A stretch of DNA of 64,000 bases, taken from the NCBI GenBank assembly GCA_017610005.1, contig JAFCCU010000007.1, positions 21,414 to 85,413 of the forward strand. The letters run 5' to 3'. The translations under genes and the position numbers were made by a program. Origin of the DNA: Candidatus Woesearchaeota archaeon (GTDB taxonomy: Archaea > Nanobdellota > Nanobdellia > Woesearchaeales > B29-G15). Below the pieces are notes generated by a model, which was not told the DNA's origin, made no database searches, and saw only the letters and a list, made by a program, of their open reading frames with translations. Positions 18,970-26,266 of the stretch are shown piece by piece; position 1 is the stretch's first letter; each line of letters opens with the position of its first letter.

Positions 18970-19304
18970 AAAACCAAATAACAACAAAATTAACTGAGAA
19001 AGTGTATGAAAAAGCACGTACTGATAAGAGTAAATTTTGGTGGGTAATTGCAAAGGAACTTGAAAAGTCAAGAAGGACTCGCCCAGAAGTTAATTTATAC
19101 AAATTATCCAAAGTTACTAAAGATGGTGAAACTGTTTTAGTTCCAGGAAAAGTACTTGGTACAGGTACCTTAGATCACAAATTAAATGTTATTGCACTTT
19201 CATTTTCAGCTACTGCCCTAGAAAAATTAGGAAAAATGGCAGTAACATTATCTGACTTAGTTGATTCAGGAAAAACTCCAAAGGCAGTGAGGATTATAAA
19301 ATGA
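18966..19304 (+). CDS. rpl18e: 50S ribosomal protein L18e (eL18)
   Basis: The 112-residue protein contains FWWVIAKELEKSRRTRPEVN, VPGKVLGTGTLDHKLNVIA and ALSFSATALEKL, the standard archaeal eL18 pattern. It is the first of the L18e-L13-S9 block and overlaps both neighbours by 4 nt. Confidence 0.96.
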   Translation: MKNQITTKLTEKVYEKARTDKSKFWWVIAKELEKSRRTRPEVNLYKLSKVTKDGETVLVPGKVLGTGTLDHKLNVIALSFSATALEKLGKMAVTLSDLVDSGKTPKAVRIIK

Positions 19305-19729
19305 TTATTGATGCAAAAGGATTAATTTTAGGCAGAATTGCAGGTCTTGCAGCTGAACAAGCATTAAGGGGCAACACAGTAATCATAGTAAACTCAGCAG
19401 AAGCAGTAATTTCTGGGAGAACAAAAAGTACTATTGCCAAAGGTAAGAAACGACAAGAGATTGGTGTTGTTAAACAGGGACCATACACTCCAAAAAAACC
19501 AGCGGGCTTAATGAGAAGAGCTGTTAGGGGAATGCTTCCTTGGAAAAAAGCCAGAGGGCGTGAAGCGTTTTCAAGAGTTAAGTGTTATGAAGACTATCCA
19601 GAAGATATTAAAGGAGAAGTATTACAAGTTCCAGAAAAAATTAAGGCTACTAAGTTAACAACCCTTAAAAGAATTACTTTGGGCGAATTATGCATAGCTG
19701 TAAGTGGAGCTAAGGGGAAGAATAAATGA
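19301..19729 (+). CDS. rplM: 50S ribosomal protein L13 (uL13)
   Basis: The start MIIDAKGLILGRIAGLAAEQ, the VNSAEAVISGR strand and the VRGMLPWKKARGREAF loop are typical of archaeal uL13. The 142-residue length is normal. The stop overlaps the S9 start (ATGA). Confidence 0.96.
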   Translation: MIIDAKGLILGRIAGLAAEQALRGNTVIIVNSAEAVISGRTKSTIAKGKKRQEIGVVKQGPYTPKKPAGLMRRAVRGMLPWKKARGREAFSRVKCYEDYPEDIKGEVLQVPEKIKATKLTTLKRITLGELCIAVSGAKGKNK

Positions 19730-20121
19730 AGAAAGTAATCTTAACCTCAGGAAAGAGAAAAAGAGCAGTAGCAAGAGCCCACCTCAAGGAAGGCCAAGGT
19801 ATTGTGAAGGTTAATAACATTAATATTGAGAATTTTGAACCAGCTATTTGTAAAATGAAAATCCTTGAACCATTGATTTTAGCAGGGGAAAAGGCAAAAA
19901 AGGTTAACATCTCAGTAAATATTATTGGTGGTGGAGTTGTTGGTCAAGCTGAAGCAGCAAGACTAGCTGTTGCAAGAGCCTTAGCTGAATATGATAAGGG
20001 TCTTGAATCAGTATATCTTGAGTACGATAGAAACTTGCTAGTTGCAGATGTTAGACGAAATGAACCACATAAACCTAACAGAAGTAAACCAAGAGCTAAA
20101 CGACAGAAATCCTACAGATAG
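19726..20121 (+). CDS. rpsI: 30S ribosomal protein S9 (uS9)
   Basis: The start SGKRKRAVARAHLKEGQG, VVGQAEAARLAVARALAEYD and the C-terminal KPRAKRQKSYR identify uS9; the terminal Arg contacts P-site tRNA. The last seven codons lie in the first unit of a 51-bp tandem duplication, so the RQKSYR-stop ending is encoded three times in a row. Confidence 0.97.
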   Translation: MKKVILTSGKRKRAVARAHLKEGQGIVKVNNINIENFEPAICKMKILEPLILAGEKAKKVNISVNIIGGGVVGQAEAARLAVARALAEYDKGLESVYLEYDRNLLVADVRRNEPHKPNRSKPRAKRQKSYR

Positions 20122-20223
20122 GATTTCTCGGCATTTTCGTAAATAAAAATACGACAGAAATCCTACAGATAGGATTTCTCGGCATTTTCGTAAATAAAAA
20201 TACGACAGAAATCATACAGGTGA
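20101..20223 (+). repeat. 51-bp tandem duplication of the rpsI 3' end with hairpins
   Basis: The unit starting CGACAGAAATCCTACAGATA is present at 20101-20151 and 20152-20202. A third partial unit begins at 20203 (CGACAGAAATCATACAGGTG). The first two units each contain the inverted repeat AGAAATCCT/AGGATTTCT with a 6-nt loop; the third lacks the second arm and still reads RQKSYR-stop. The array separates rpsI from rpoN. Confidence 0.93.
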
Positions 20224-20227
20224 AAAA

Positions 20228-20425
20228 ATGATAATCCCAGTTAGATGTTGGAGTTGTGGCAAACCAGTTGGCCAGTTATGGGACTCTTTCAATGCTAAAG
20301 TTAAGAAAGGAGAGACCCCAAAAAAAGCAATGGATGAACTGGGATTAGAAAGATACTGCTGCAGATCATTATTCTTAGGCCATGTTGATTTAATTGATAT
20401 CGCTGGCAAATATAAAAAGTTCTAA
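20228..20425 (+). CDS. rpoN: DNA-directed RNA polymerase subunit N (Rpb10)
   Basis: The 65-residue protein has the atypical zinc-binding CWSCGKPVG and YCCRSLFLGHVDLID motifs of RpoN/Rpb10, starting MIIPVRC. It binds subunits D and L. The preceding tandem duplication has lengthened the usually short gap to rpsI; GGTGA lies 6 nt before the start. Confidence 0.97.
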   Translation: MIIPVRCWSCGKPVGQLWDSFNAKVKKGETPKKAMDELGLERYCCRSLFLGHVDLIDIAGKYKKF

Positions 20426-20511
20426 CCTATTTTTAAAGAATTCTTCCAAATATATTCTCCAAAGTCAAAACCTTTTTATACTGCCTGCAAATAACTTAGT
20501 TAAGTTCTACT

Positions 20512-21915
20512 ATGTATGATGTGATTGTGATTGGGGCTGGGCCTGCGGGATTATTTGCTGCAGATAAACTAGCTGATAATAATCTTAAGGTTTTAGTTGT
20601 TGATAAAGGTAAGGACATTAAAAAAAGAAAGTGCAAAATTAATTCAACAAGAATGGGATGTCTTAAGTGTAAGACTTGCGATATAATGTTTGGAGTAGGG
20701 GGTGCTGGCGCATTTTCTGATGGGAAATTAATCTTCTCAACAAAGATAGGAATCTTTATGGATCAACTAGAGATTACTGATGAACAAGCAGCAAAATACA
20801 TGGAGAGAGTAGAAAACATTTTTCTTGATTGTGGGATTGATAAAACAATATATGGCACTTCAAAAAGGGTTAAAGAGTGGTTAAAAAGAACTGAAAAAGT
20901 AGATGAATTAGTTAAATTAAATAATCCAAATAAAACCCCTTCAATTAAATTGGTGCCGTCAAAACAACGCCATATTGGATCAGATAATACTCCTTTGGTA
21001 ATTGGTAGGTTTAAGGAAAAATTAGAAGCGAAGGGAGTTACTTTTAAATTAAATTTTGAAGTTCAAGAGATTTTAAAAAATGATAATTTCTATATTAAAC
21101 GGGGAACTGAAATTGAGCAATCTAAGTATCTAATTGTGGCTCCAGGAAGAGGGGGAGCTTATTGGTTTAGAGACACAGCCCACAAATTAGGAATCAAAAC
21201 CGCATTTGGTCCAATTGATGTAGGGGTTAGAGTTGAAGTTTTAGCCAAAGACATGGATGAGATAACCAAGGTAATTTATGACCCAAAATTTTGGATTGAT
21301 ACGCCCACTTATGGGGATCGCGTAAGAACTTTTTGCACTAATCCCAGGGGTTTTGTAACGATTGAACAATTTGAAAACATGCAAATTGTTAATGGTCATG
21401 CAATGAGAAACAAAAGAACAAAAAATACAAATTTTGCAATGCTTTCAACAATAAATTTAACTAAACCTATTGTAGATACCACCGAATACGGAAGGAATAT
21501 TGCAAGATTTTGCAATTACATTGCCGATGGCAAACCCATTATTCAAAAGCTTGGCGATTTAAAGCGGGGAGGTAGGAGTTATCAAAAAGGTATTGATAAA
21601 AACGTTGTTAGACAGACTCTTAAAACAGTGTGCACAGGAGACTTAGGCCTTGCTTATAATTACCGTATTATTATAAATATTTTGGAGGGCTTGCAAATGT
21701 TAAATATGGTTATTCCAGGTGTTTACAAGGATAGCACATTACTTTACGCCCCAGAAGTTAAGTTTTATGACACAAGATATACTACTGACTCGAATTTGCA
21801 AACCAATGTGCCTGGATTGTATGTTGCAGGCGATGGGGCAGGTAAATCAAGAGGTATTGTTGGGGCTGCTGTAACTGGTATTCTCGCCGCAGAAGGCGTA
21901 ATTAGAAATTCTTAA
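20512..21915 (+). CDS. FAD-dependent dehydrogenase (COG2509-like)
   Basis: The N-terminal dinucleotide-binding motif is VIVIGAGPAGLFAADKL, followed by a Cys-rich stretch (GCLKCKTCDIMFGVGGAGAFSD) and, near the end, VPGLYVAGDGAGKSRGIVGA, the second FAD motif. At 467 residues it fits the uncharacterised FAD-dependent dehydrogenase family related to glutathione-reductase and geranylgeranyl-reductase-type flavoproteins. Substrate unknown. A TATA-like TTTTTATAC lies about 40 bp upstream. Confidence 0.82.
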   Translation: MYDVIVIGAGPAGLFAADKLADNNLKVLVVDKGKDIKKRKCKINSTRMGCLKCKTCDIMFGVGGAGAFSDGKLIFSTKIGIFMDQLEITDEQAAKYMERVENIFLDCGIDKTIYGTSKRVKEWLKRTEKVDELVKLNNPNKTPSIKLVPSKQRHIGSDNTPLVIGRFKEKLEAKGVTFKLNFEVQEILKNDNFYIKRGTEIEQSKYLIVAPGRGGAYWFRDTAHKLGIKTAFGPIDVGVRVEVLAKDMDEITKVIYDPKFWIDTPTYGDRVRTFCTNPRGFVTIEQFENMQIVNGHAMRNKRTKNTNFAMLSTINLTKPIVDTTEYGRNIARFCNYIADGKPIIQKLGDLKRGGRSYQKGIDKNVVRQTLKTVCTGDLGLAYNYRIIINILEGLQMLNMVIPGVYKDSTLLYAPEVKFYDTRYTTDSNLQTNVPGLYVAGDGAGKSRGIVGAAVTGILAAEGVIRNS

Positions 21916-22226
21916 TTATAATCTCTCCAGGTATGGCCACACTTTGTACACTTTAGAAACTTAGTTGCTGCTTCGTCGGCCGATCTTGTTTGTACGAGCC
22001 AGTAATACGCTTCGCCGTTTTTACACTCCGGACAATCTTCTTTTGTTTTAGGTAGAATTTGTGGTTCTTCTTCCACTACTTCAACTCTTCTAGTTTCTTT
22101 GATAACTTCTGCCTTAACAGTTGTTTTTCCTTTTGGAATTACCTTAAAATTACAACTGGCACATTCAAGTTCTCCTGTTTTTTTCCCTGGTTTTAAGATT
22201 GATCCACATTTTGGACAAAAAAGCAT
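21912..22226 (-). CDS. tfs: Transcription cleavage factor TFS
   Basis: The N-terminal zinc ribbon (FCPKCGSILKPG ... LECASC) and the C-terminal ribbon (CPECKNGEAYYWLVQTRSADE, then LKCTKCGHTW) match archaeal TFS, related to TFIIS/Rpb9. The acidic pair in RSADE that triggers RNA cleavage is intact. The usual PET/PMT after it is AAT, a small change. It rescues backtracked RNA polymerase. It overlaps the FAD dehydrogenase end by 4 nt. Confidence 0.93.
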   Translation of the reverse strand: MLFCPKCGSILKPGKKTGELECASCNFKVIPKGKTTVKAEVIKETRRVEVVEEEPQILPKTKEDCPECKNGEAYYWLVQTRSADEAATKFLKCTKCGHTWRDYN

Positions 22227-22230
22227 TTTA

Positions 22231-22950
22231 TCACCCTATCCTCTTGCCTATTAAAAAGCTTATTAAGTCTACAAATTTAATTTTTACGTAACCAAGATAT
22301 GGGATTTTTAAAGCTGAAACCCCTAAGACTCGATCTTCATTAATATTTACTTCTGCAATAGTTGAATCATCAAATGATGCACTATTATGGTCCCCTTTGG
22401 TAGTAAAATACCATTCATCTCCTAGTTTTTTCTTTTCAACTACTCGATGGATTATGGGGTATTCTTTATTGGCCCTAAATACAATTACATCTCCTAATTT
22501 GATATCTTCAGGCTTTTTCCCTCTAAGAATAATAATATCTCCTCTTTTAAATCCAGCACTGTGGAATGGAAATTCTGCAAATTGCTCTTTGGTTAGATTG
22601 TGATGGGATTCATAATAAAACCCACAATTCTCCCAATAAAAGTCAAAATCAACACTTCGTTTTGTACTAAACATAACCCCACAAACTGCCCAAGATGTTT
22701 TATCATAGATAAGACAGTTAGACCCTGTTCTATCGAAGGTTTTGCATGGATGAATCATCCTATGATCCATACTTTCTGAAACAACTGCAACAATTGGATG
22801 GCTTGTTCCAAGGATTAAACCAATCCCTGGATAAAGGAGAAATTTGATTAATACAAATGCTAAAACTATGTTTAAAACCCAACTCCAAACAGAATTACTA
22901 TGCCATAAAAATTTCCAAAAAATCTTCCATAATCTAAGCAATTCACCCAT
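22231..22950 (-). CDS. Signal peptidase I (archaeal/ER type, S26B)
   Basis: A membrane helix (VLNIVLAFVLIKFLLY) precedes the catalytic box VVSESMDH. The second box has His rather than Lys (YPIIHRVVEK), followed by TKGDHN, all as in ER-type signal peptidases. The enzyme removes Sec signal peptides. A Cys-containing insert between the boxes (residues about 65-120) is longer than usual. It lies 4 nt upstream of the TFS gene. Confidence 0.9.
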   Translation of the reverse strand: MGELLRLWKIFWKFLWHSNSVWSWVLNIVLAFVLIKFLLYPGIGLILGTSHPIVAVVSESMDHRMIHPCKTFDRTGSNCLIYDKTSWAVCGVMFSTKRSVDFDFYWENCGFYYESHHNLTKEQFAEFPFHSAGFKRGDIIILRGKKPEDIKLGDVIVFRANKEYPIIHRVVEKKKLGDEWYFTTKGDHNSASFDDSTIAEVNINEDRVLGVSALKIPYLGYVKIKFVDLISFLIGKRIG

Positions 22951-23006
22951 ATTTTACTCACAAAGTTGCATAAAGCATAAAAAGCTATCGGTTTATCTTA
23001 ATCTTT

Positions 23007-23618
23007 GTGGTAAAAGAAAAAATAGTTGAGGATTATGGAAATGATAACTACTCTGGAATTCTGCAATTACGATGTAAAAATAAGGAAAAATTAGATGTTG
23101 TTATGGGTTATATTAAAAAAGGGCAAGGCTTATGCAAGGTAGTTCTTGCAAAAAATGGGTATGATATTTTTGTTGGTCCAAGGGGAGTAATGAATAAATT
23201 GATTAAAGCATTACCTTTGACCTTTGGCGGGAAACTTTCTTACACCACTCAATTAGTAACAATTAGGCGTCAAACAAGTAAAGAGGTTTATAGATATTAT
23301 GTGCTTTATTGGATTTTTCCTTATTCTAAGGGAGAAATAATTGTAATTGATAATTCCCCCATAAGAATTACTGGGATCTCTAAAAAGATTACTGGAAATA
23401 ATCTTGCAACAGGAAAGCGAATTACATTTATTTATGATAAAGAAGACTTTGAAAAATTAGTTGTTCATAAAGTAAGAGCTTCAAAGTATTCACCTAAATT
23501 AACCCTTCTTCATCCTGAAACGTTTCAGGAGACTATCCCTGTTAATGAGGCCTTAAAAAAACAAGAAGAGTATGACGTTGTAGCACTTAAAGAGAAAGTG
23601 TATATTGTTAACCAGTAA
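23007..23618 (+). CDS. NMD3-like protein lacking the N-terminal zinc domain
   Basis: From a GTG start, the 203-residue protein reads DYGNDNYSGILQLRC and later KLSYTTQLVTIRRQTSKEVY, then a small OB-like domain (EIIVIDNSPIRITGISKKIT). This order matches the central and C-terminal parts of archaeal NMD3 proteins, related to the eukaryotic 60S export adaptor. The Cys-rich N-terminal ribbons are absent. It may act in 50S maturation. Confidence 0.6.
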   Translation: MVKEKIVEDYGNDNYSGILQLRCKNKEKLDVVMGYIKKGQGLCKVVLAKNGYDIFVGPRGVMNKLIKALPLTFGGKLSYTTQLVTIRRQTSKEVYRYYVLYWIFPYSKGEIIVIDNSPIRITGISKKITGNNLATGKRITFIYDKEDFEKLVVHKVRASKYSPKLTLLHPETFQETIPVNEALKKQEEYDVVALKEKVYIVNQ

Positions 23619-24207
23619 ACATCCTAAGTGCATAAATTGCAAGCGCTGCAATCAAAGGGATTGTTAAATTATCTTCTAATTTCGCCCAATGAAATCTTAT
23701 TTCAATAACCTCAATAAACATCCCAAATGAACTAGCAACGAGAGCTTCAAGGGGAGTTACAAAAAATATTGTTAGATTAAATGCTACAAGCCATCCTGCA
23801 AAACTTCCTTCAAGCGTTTTATGCTTTGACAACCATCCAGGGTGTTTTATTTTACCAAAGAGTTTTCCAAAGATGTTTGAAACAGAGTCTCCTGCAGCAA
23901 GTACAATAATTGCAGCTAATGCAATATCTCTTGGAAAAGCTAAAAGCACAATTGAAGCCCCCATGAAAAATGTAATAAATCCACGCCCAGGAAACCTATT
24001 AATATCTTCTTTTCTTTCAAACATATTTACAAGCCAATTTACAAATGGAAGTTTAATTATACTATTTAATAGAAAGATTGCTTCAGATAATACCCCCAAA
24101 GCAAATAAGTAATATGGTGATAAATCTGTAAAAATATAAACATTAACAATTGCAATGCCTAGTAGAAAATGTGCAATTTGCCTTCTAAATTCTAATCTTA
24201 AATCCAT
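23608..24207 (-). CDS. Dolichol kinase / CTP-dependent lipid kinase-like membrane protein
   Basis: The 199-residue polytopic protein has an N-terminal R(R/K)..H (EFRRQIAHF), AAGDSVSNIFGKLFGK, KTLEGSFAG and a late DNLTIPL, the conserved order in the SEC59/COG0170 kinases. It probably phosphorylates a polyprenol or related lipid carrier at the membrane. It overlaps the PAP2 phosphatase by 10 nt, which would give paired kinase and phosphatase steps for lipid carriers. Confidence 0.82.
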   Translation of the reverse strand: MDLRLEFRRQIAHFLLGIAIVNVYIFTDLSPYYLFALGVLSEAIFLLNSIIKLPFVNWLVNMFERKEDINRFPGRGFITFFMGASIVLLAFPRDIALAAIIVLAAGDSVSNIFGKLFGKIKHPGWLSKHKTLEGSFAGWLVAFNLTIFFVTPLEALVASSFGMFIEVIEIRFHWAKLEDNLTIPLIAALAIYALRMFTG

Positions 24208-24782
24208 TTTTTTATATGCTTACTAATAAATTCAATATAGTGCTTGCGTTCTTCTTCAACTAAAAAGAAATGACCAATTACATATCCAATAATTGCGCCT
24301 GCAAAAACATCTGATAAATAATGATAGGAAAAAAAGACTCGACTTATTCCTACACCAATTGCAAAGAGTATCCAAAACCATTTGAAGAATGGAAACTCTT
24401 TATCTAGAATAGGAACTGTTGCAAAGGCAATTGCTGCATGAATGCTTGGAAATGAAGAGCCAATAATTGGGAATGCAAAATCCATTGGTCTAGGCCTTGC
24501 AATTAATAATTTAAGTAAAAACGAAACAATTCCTGAAGTTAAAAAACTCAGCCATAAAATTGGAATCCATTTCTTTTTATGTTCATGCCACATAAATAAG
24601 CTTGACATAAACACCATTACTATAAATACAGAGCCAAGATGAGTTACCCACTGCATCAAATATATTAAGAATGCATGCTGAATAGACGCCATCCCTAAAA
24701 TTATTTCTTTATCAAAAAGAAGGCTAAATATAGCTAATAAAACTATTATAAAAAATTCAATTTTGTAAAAGATTCGTTTCAT
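24198..24782 (-). CDS. PAP2-family membrane phosphatase
   Basis: About six hydrophobic helices carry the three PAP2 motifs: KLLIARPRP, FPSIHA (Ile where Gly is usual in PSGH) and SRVFFSYHYLSDV. The family removes phosphate from lipid pyrophosphates or phosphatidate at the membrane. The overlap with the lipid kinase gene suggests polyprenyl-phosphate recycling for glycosylation. Confidence 0.88.
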   Translation of the reverse strand: MKRIFYKIEFFIIVLLAIFSLLFDKEIILGMASIQHAFLIYLMQWVTHLGSVFIVMVFMSSLFMWHEHKKKWIPILWLSFLTSGIVSFLLKLLIARPRPMDFAFPIIGSSFPSIHAAIAFATVPILDKEFPFFKWFWILFAIGVGISRVFFSYHYLSDVFAGAIIGYVIGHFFLVEEERKHYIEFISKHIKKWI

Positions 24783-24809
24783 TTGTTAGGTCTACTTATT
24801 GTTTGCTAG

Positions 24810-24991
24810 GTGAACTTGCTTATGAGTTACATAAAAATGGGGATTACTAACACTAAAAATACCCTCCCTGGCAGGGATTTTTATTTGTTAGGAATACCCT
24901 TATAGTGGATGGGTGAAGTTACTTTTGAGTTGCATTAAATTGGGGATTTCTAACACTAAAAATTCCTCCAACCATGGTTGGAATTTTTATT
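24810..24991. repeat. Two diverged copies of an element ending in different terminator-like hairpins
   Basis: Copies start at 24810 (GTGAACTTGCTTATGAGTTA) and 24913 (GTGAAGTTACTTTTGAGTTG), 103 nt apart. Both contain GGGGATT(A/T)CTAACACTAAAAAT followed by an inverted repeat and ATTTTTATTT. The hairpin differs: CCCT..AGGG in the first, and CCAACCATGGTTGG inside AAAAATTCC/GGAATTTTT in the second. They lie upstream of the PAP2 gene and just after the cca stop. They may be terminators or duplicated small-RNA genes. Confidence 0.7.
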
Positions 24992-26159
24992 TTATTTGTC
25001 GTACTCTGGGCGTAACATAGTCTGATTTGATTAGTGCTTTAATAAATTTTTGTGGATTTATAAATTCTCTAGTTTCCTGCGCAACAATGTAATTTCCTTT
25101 AATTTGACAACCTTTATGTGCTTTCTTAAATGCTTCAACATGCGTTTTTGCAGTTATTGGAGGCCCCCTTATTTTATATTCTTTGGGAAGTTCCCCTTCA
25201 AACTCAAACCAGAAACTTGCATTTTTCTTCCAGTACCATCCTTTATCAATAAGTTTAAAGCCGTATCGTTTGCTCTCCCTAACGATATAATTAAACACAC
25301 AAACCATTTTGGCACCAGCAATATCCACTTTTGCATCAAGTGGAGTTACATCCAACCAAACTCCTAATTTTGAAAGATCACTTTTTTTTTTGATTTCCTC
25401 AACAAAAAATTCTTTATTGGGCCCAAATTCTTTAGCAAGCTTGACAAATTTATCAAAGTTTTCTTTAGTTAATGCTGCAGCAGTATTTCTTGAATCTTGC
25501 ACTGGATCAATTAATAGTAATGGCCCAAGTTTTGAGGTATTTAGACTAAGGGCTGCTTCAGTTGCATTTTGATAAACTTTATTTGGATCAATAAGTTGCC
25601 TTGACTTCCATTTAGAAGCTTCTTTTAATAACTCTAAAAATCCCCCATAATAACAGACTAGAATTTCACAAACATAACCTGAGAATCCTCTTATATAACT
25701 CTCTGCCCCATAAAGATTATTTGCCTTTAGTAGCGCCTTAAGAAGCATGATACCTTCTTTTATTTTAGTATTAGAATTTTTATTTACCCATTTTACATGA
25801 AGTGGAGAGATATCGGTGATGTTTTTAGAGTCATTAGCTTTCTTAATTTCTACTATTGGCACCACTTCGAACGTTATGCCTTTAAATTCCACTTGAAAAT
25901 AATCCCTGCTACCATGTACTCTAGTAATTAGCTTAAATTTAGAAAGTATTTTTGCAAGTTTCTCAGAAATATCATTATCTTTCTCAAATCTTACAAATAA
26001 ATCTACATCTTTTATTCCTTTAAGCCAAGTGCCCTTAGCATAAGAGCCACCAACGAAAGTATTTCTGGGTAATTTTTTTATAAATTCATCTACAATAGCC
26101 TTAACTTCAATAATTTCAGACTTAGATGGTGCAATTTCTTTTAGTATTGAATTTAACAT
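24987..26159 (-). CDS. cca: CCA-adding enzyme (archaeal class I tRNA nucleotidyltransferase)
   Basis: The start is placed at ATG 26159 (MLNSILKEIAPSKSE), which fits the family. The catalytic motif GGSYAKGTWLKGIKDVDLFV (G-S ... D-x-D) and the distal VPIVEI carboxylate are intact. Domain order and length (390 residues) match class I archaeal enzymes, which add or repair the tRNA 3' CCA. The window's tRNA genes do not encode CCA, so the enzyme is needed. Confidence 0.93.
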   Translation of the reverse strand: MLNSILKEIAPSKSEIIEVKAIVDEFIKKLPRNTFVGGSYAKGTWLKGIKDVDLFVRFEKDNDISEKLAKILSKFKLITRVHGSRDYFQVEFKGITFEVVPIVEIKKANDSKNITDISPLHVKWVNKNSNTKIKEGIMLLKALLKANNLYGAESYIRGFSGYVCEILVCYYGGFLELLKEASKWKSRQLIDPNKVYQNATEAALSLNTSKLGPLLLIDPVQDSRNTAAALTKENFDKFVKLAKEFGPNKEFFVEEIKKKSDLSKLGVWLDVTPLDAKVDIAGAKMVCVFNYIVRESKRYGFKLIDKGWYWKKNASFWFEFEGELPKEYKIRGPPITAKTHVEAFKKAHKGCQIKGNYIVAQETREFINPQKFIKALIKSDYVTPRVRQIK

Positions 26160-26266
26160 TATAATTCTTAGAAATGTTAGGCTATAAAAAGTTTTCACTT
26201 GTGAACGTCACCAAAACCCTTAAATATGTCTAACTTTTTCTCTTAATATCAAAAAGGGATGCTTAA

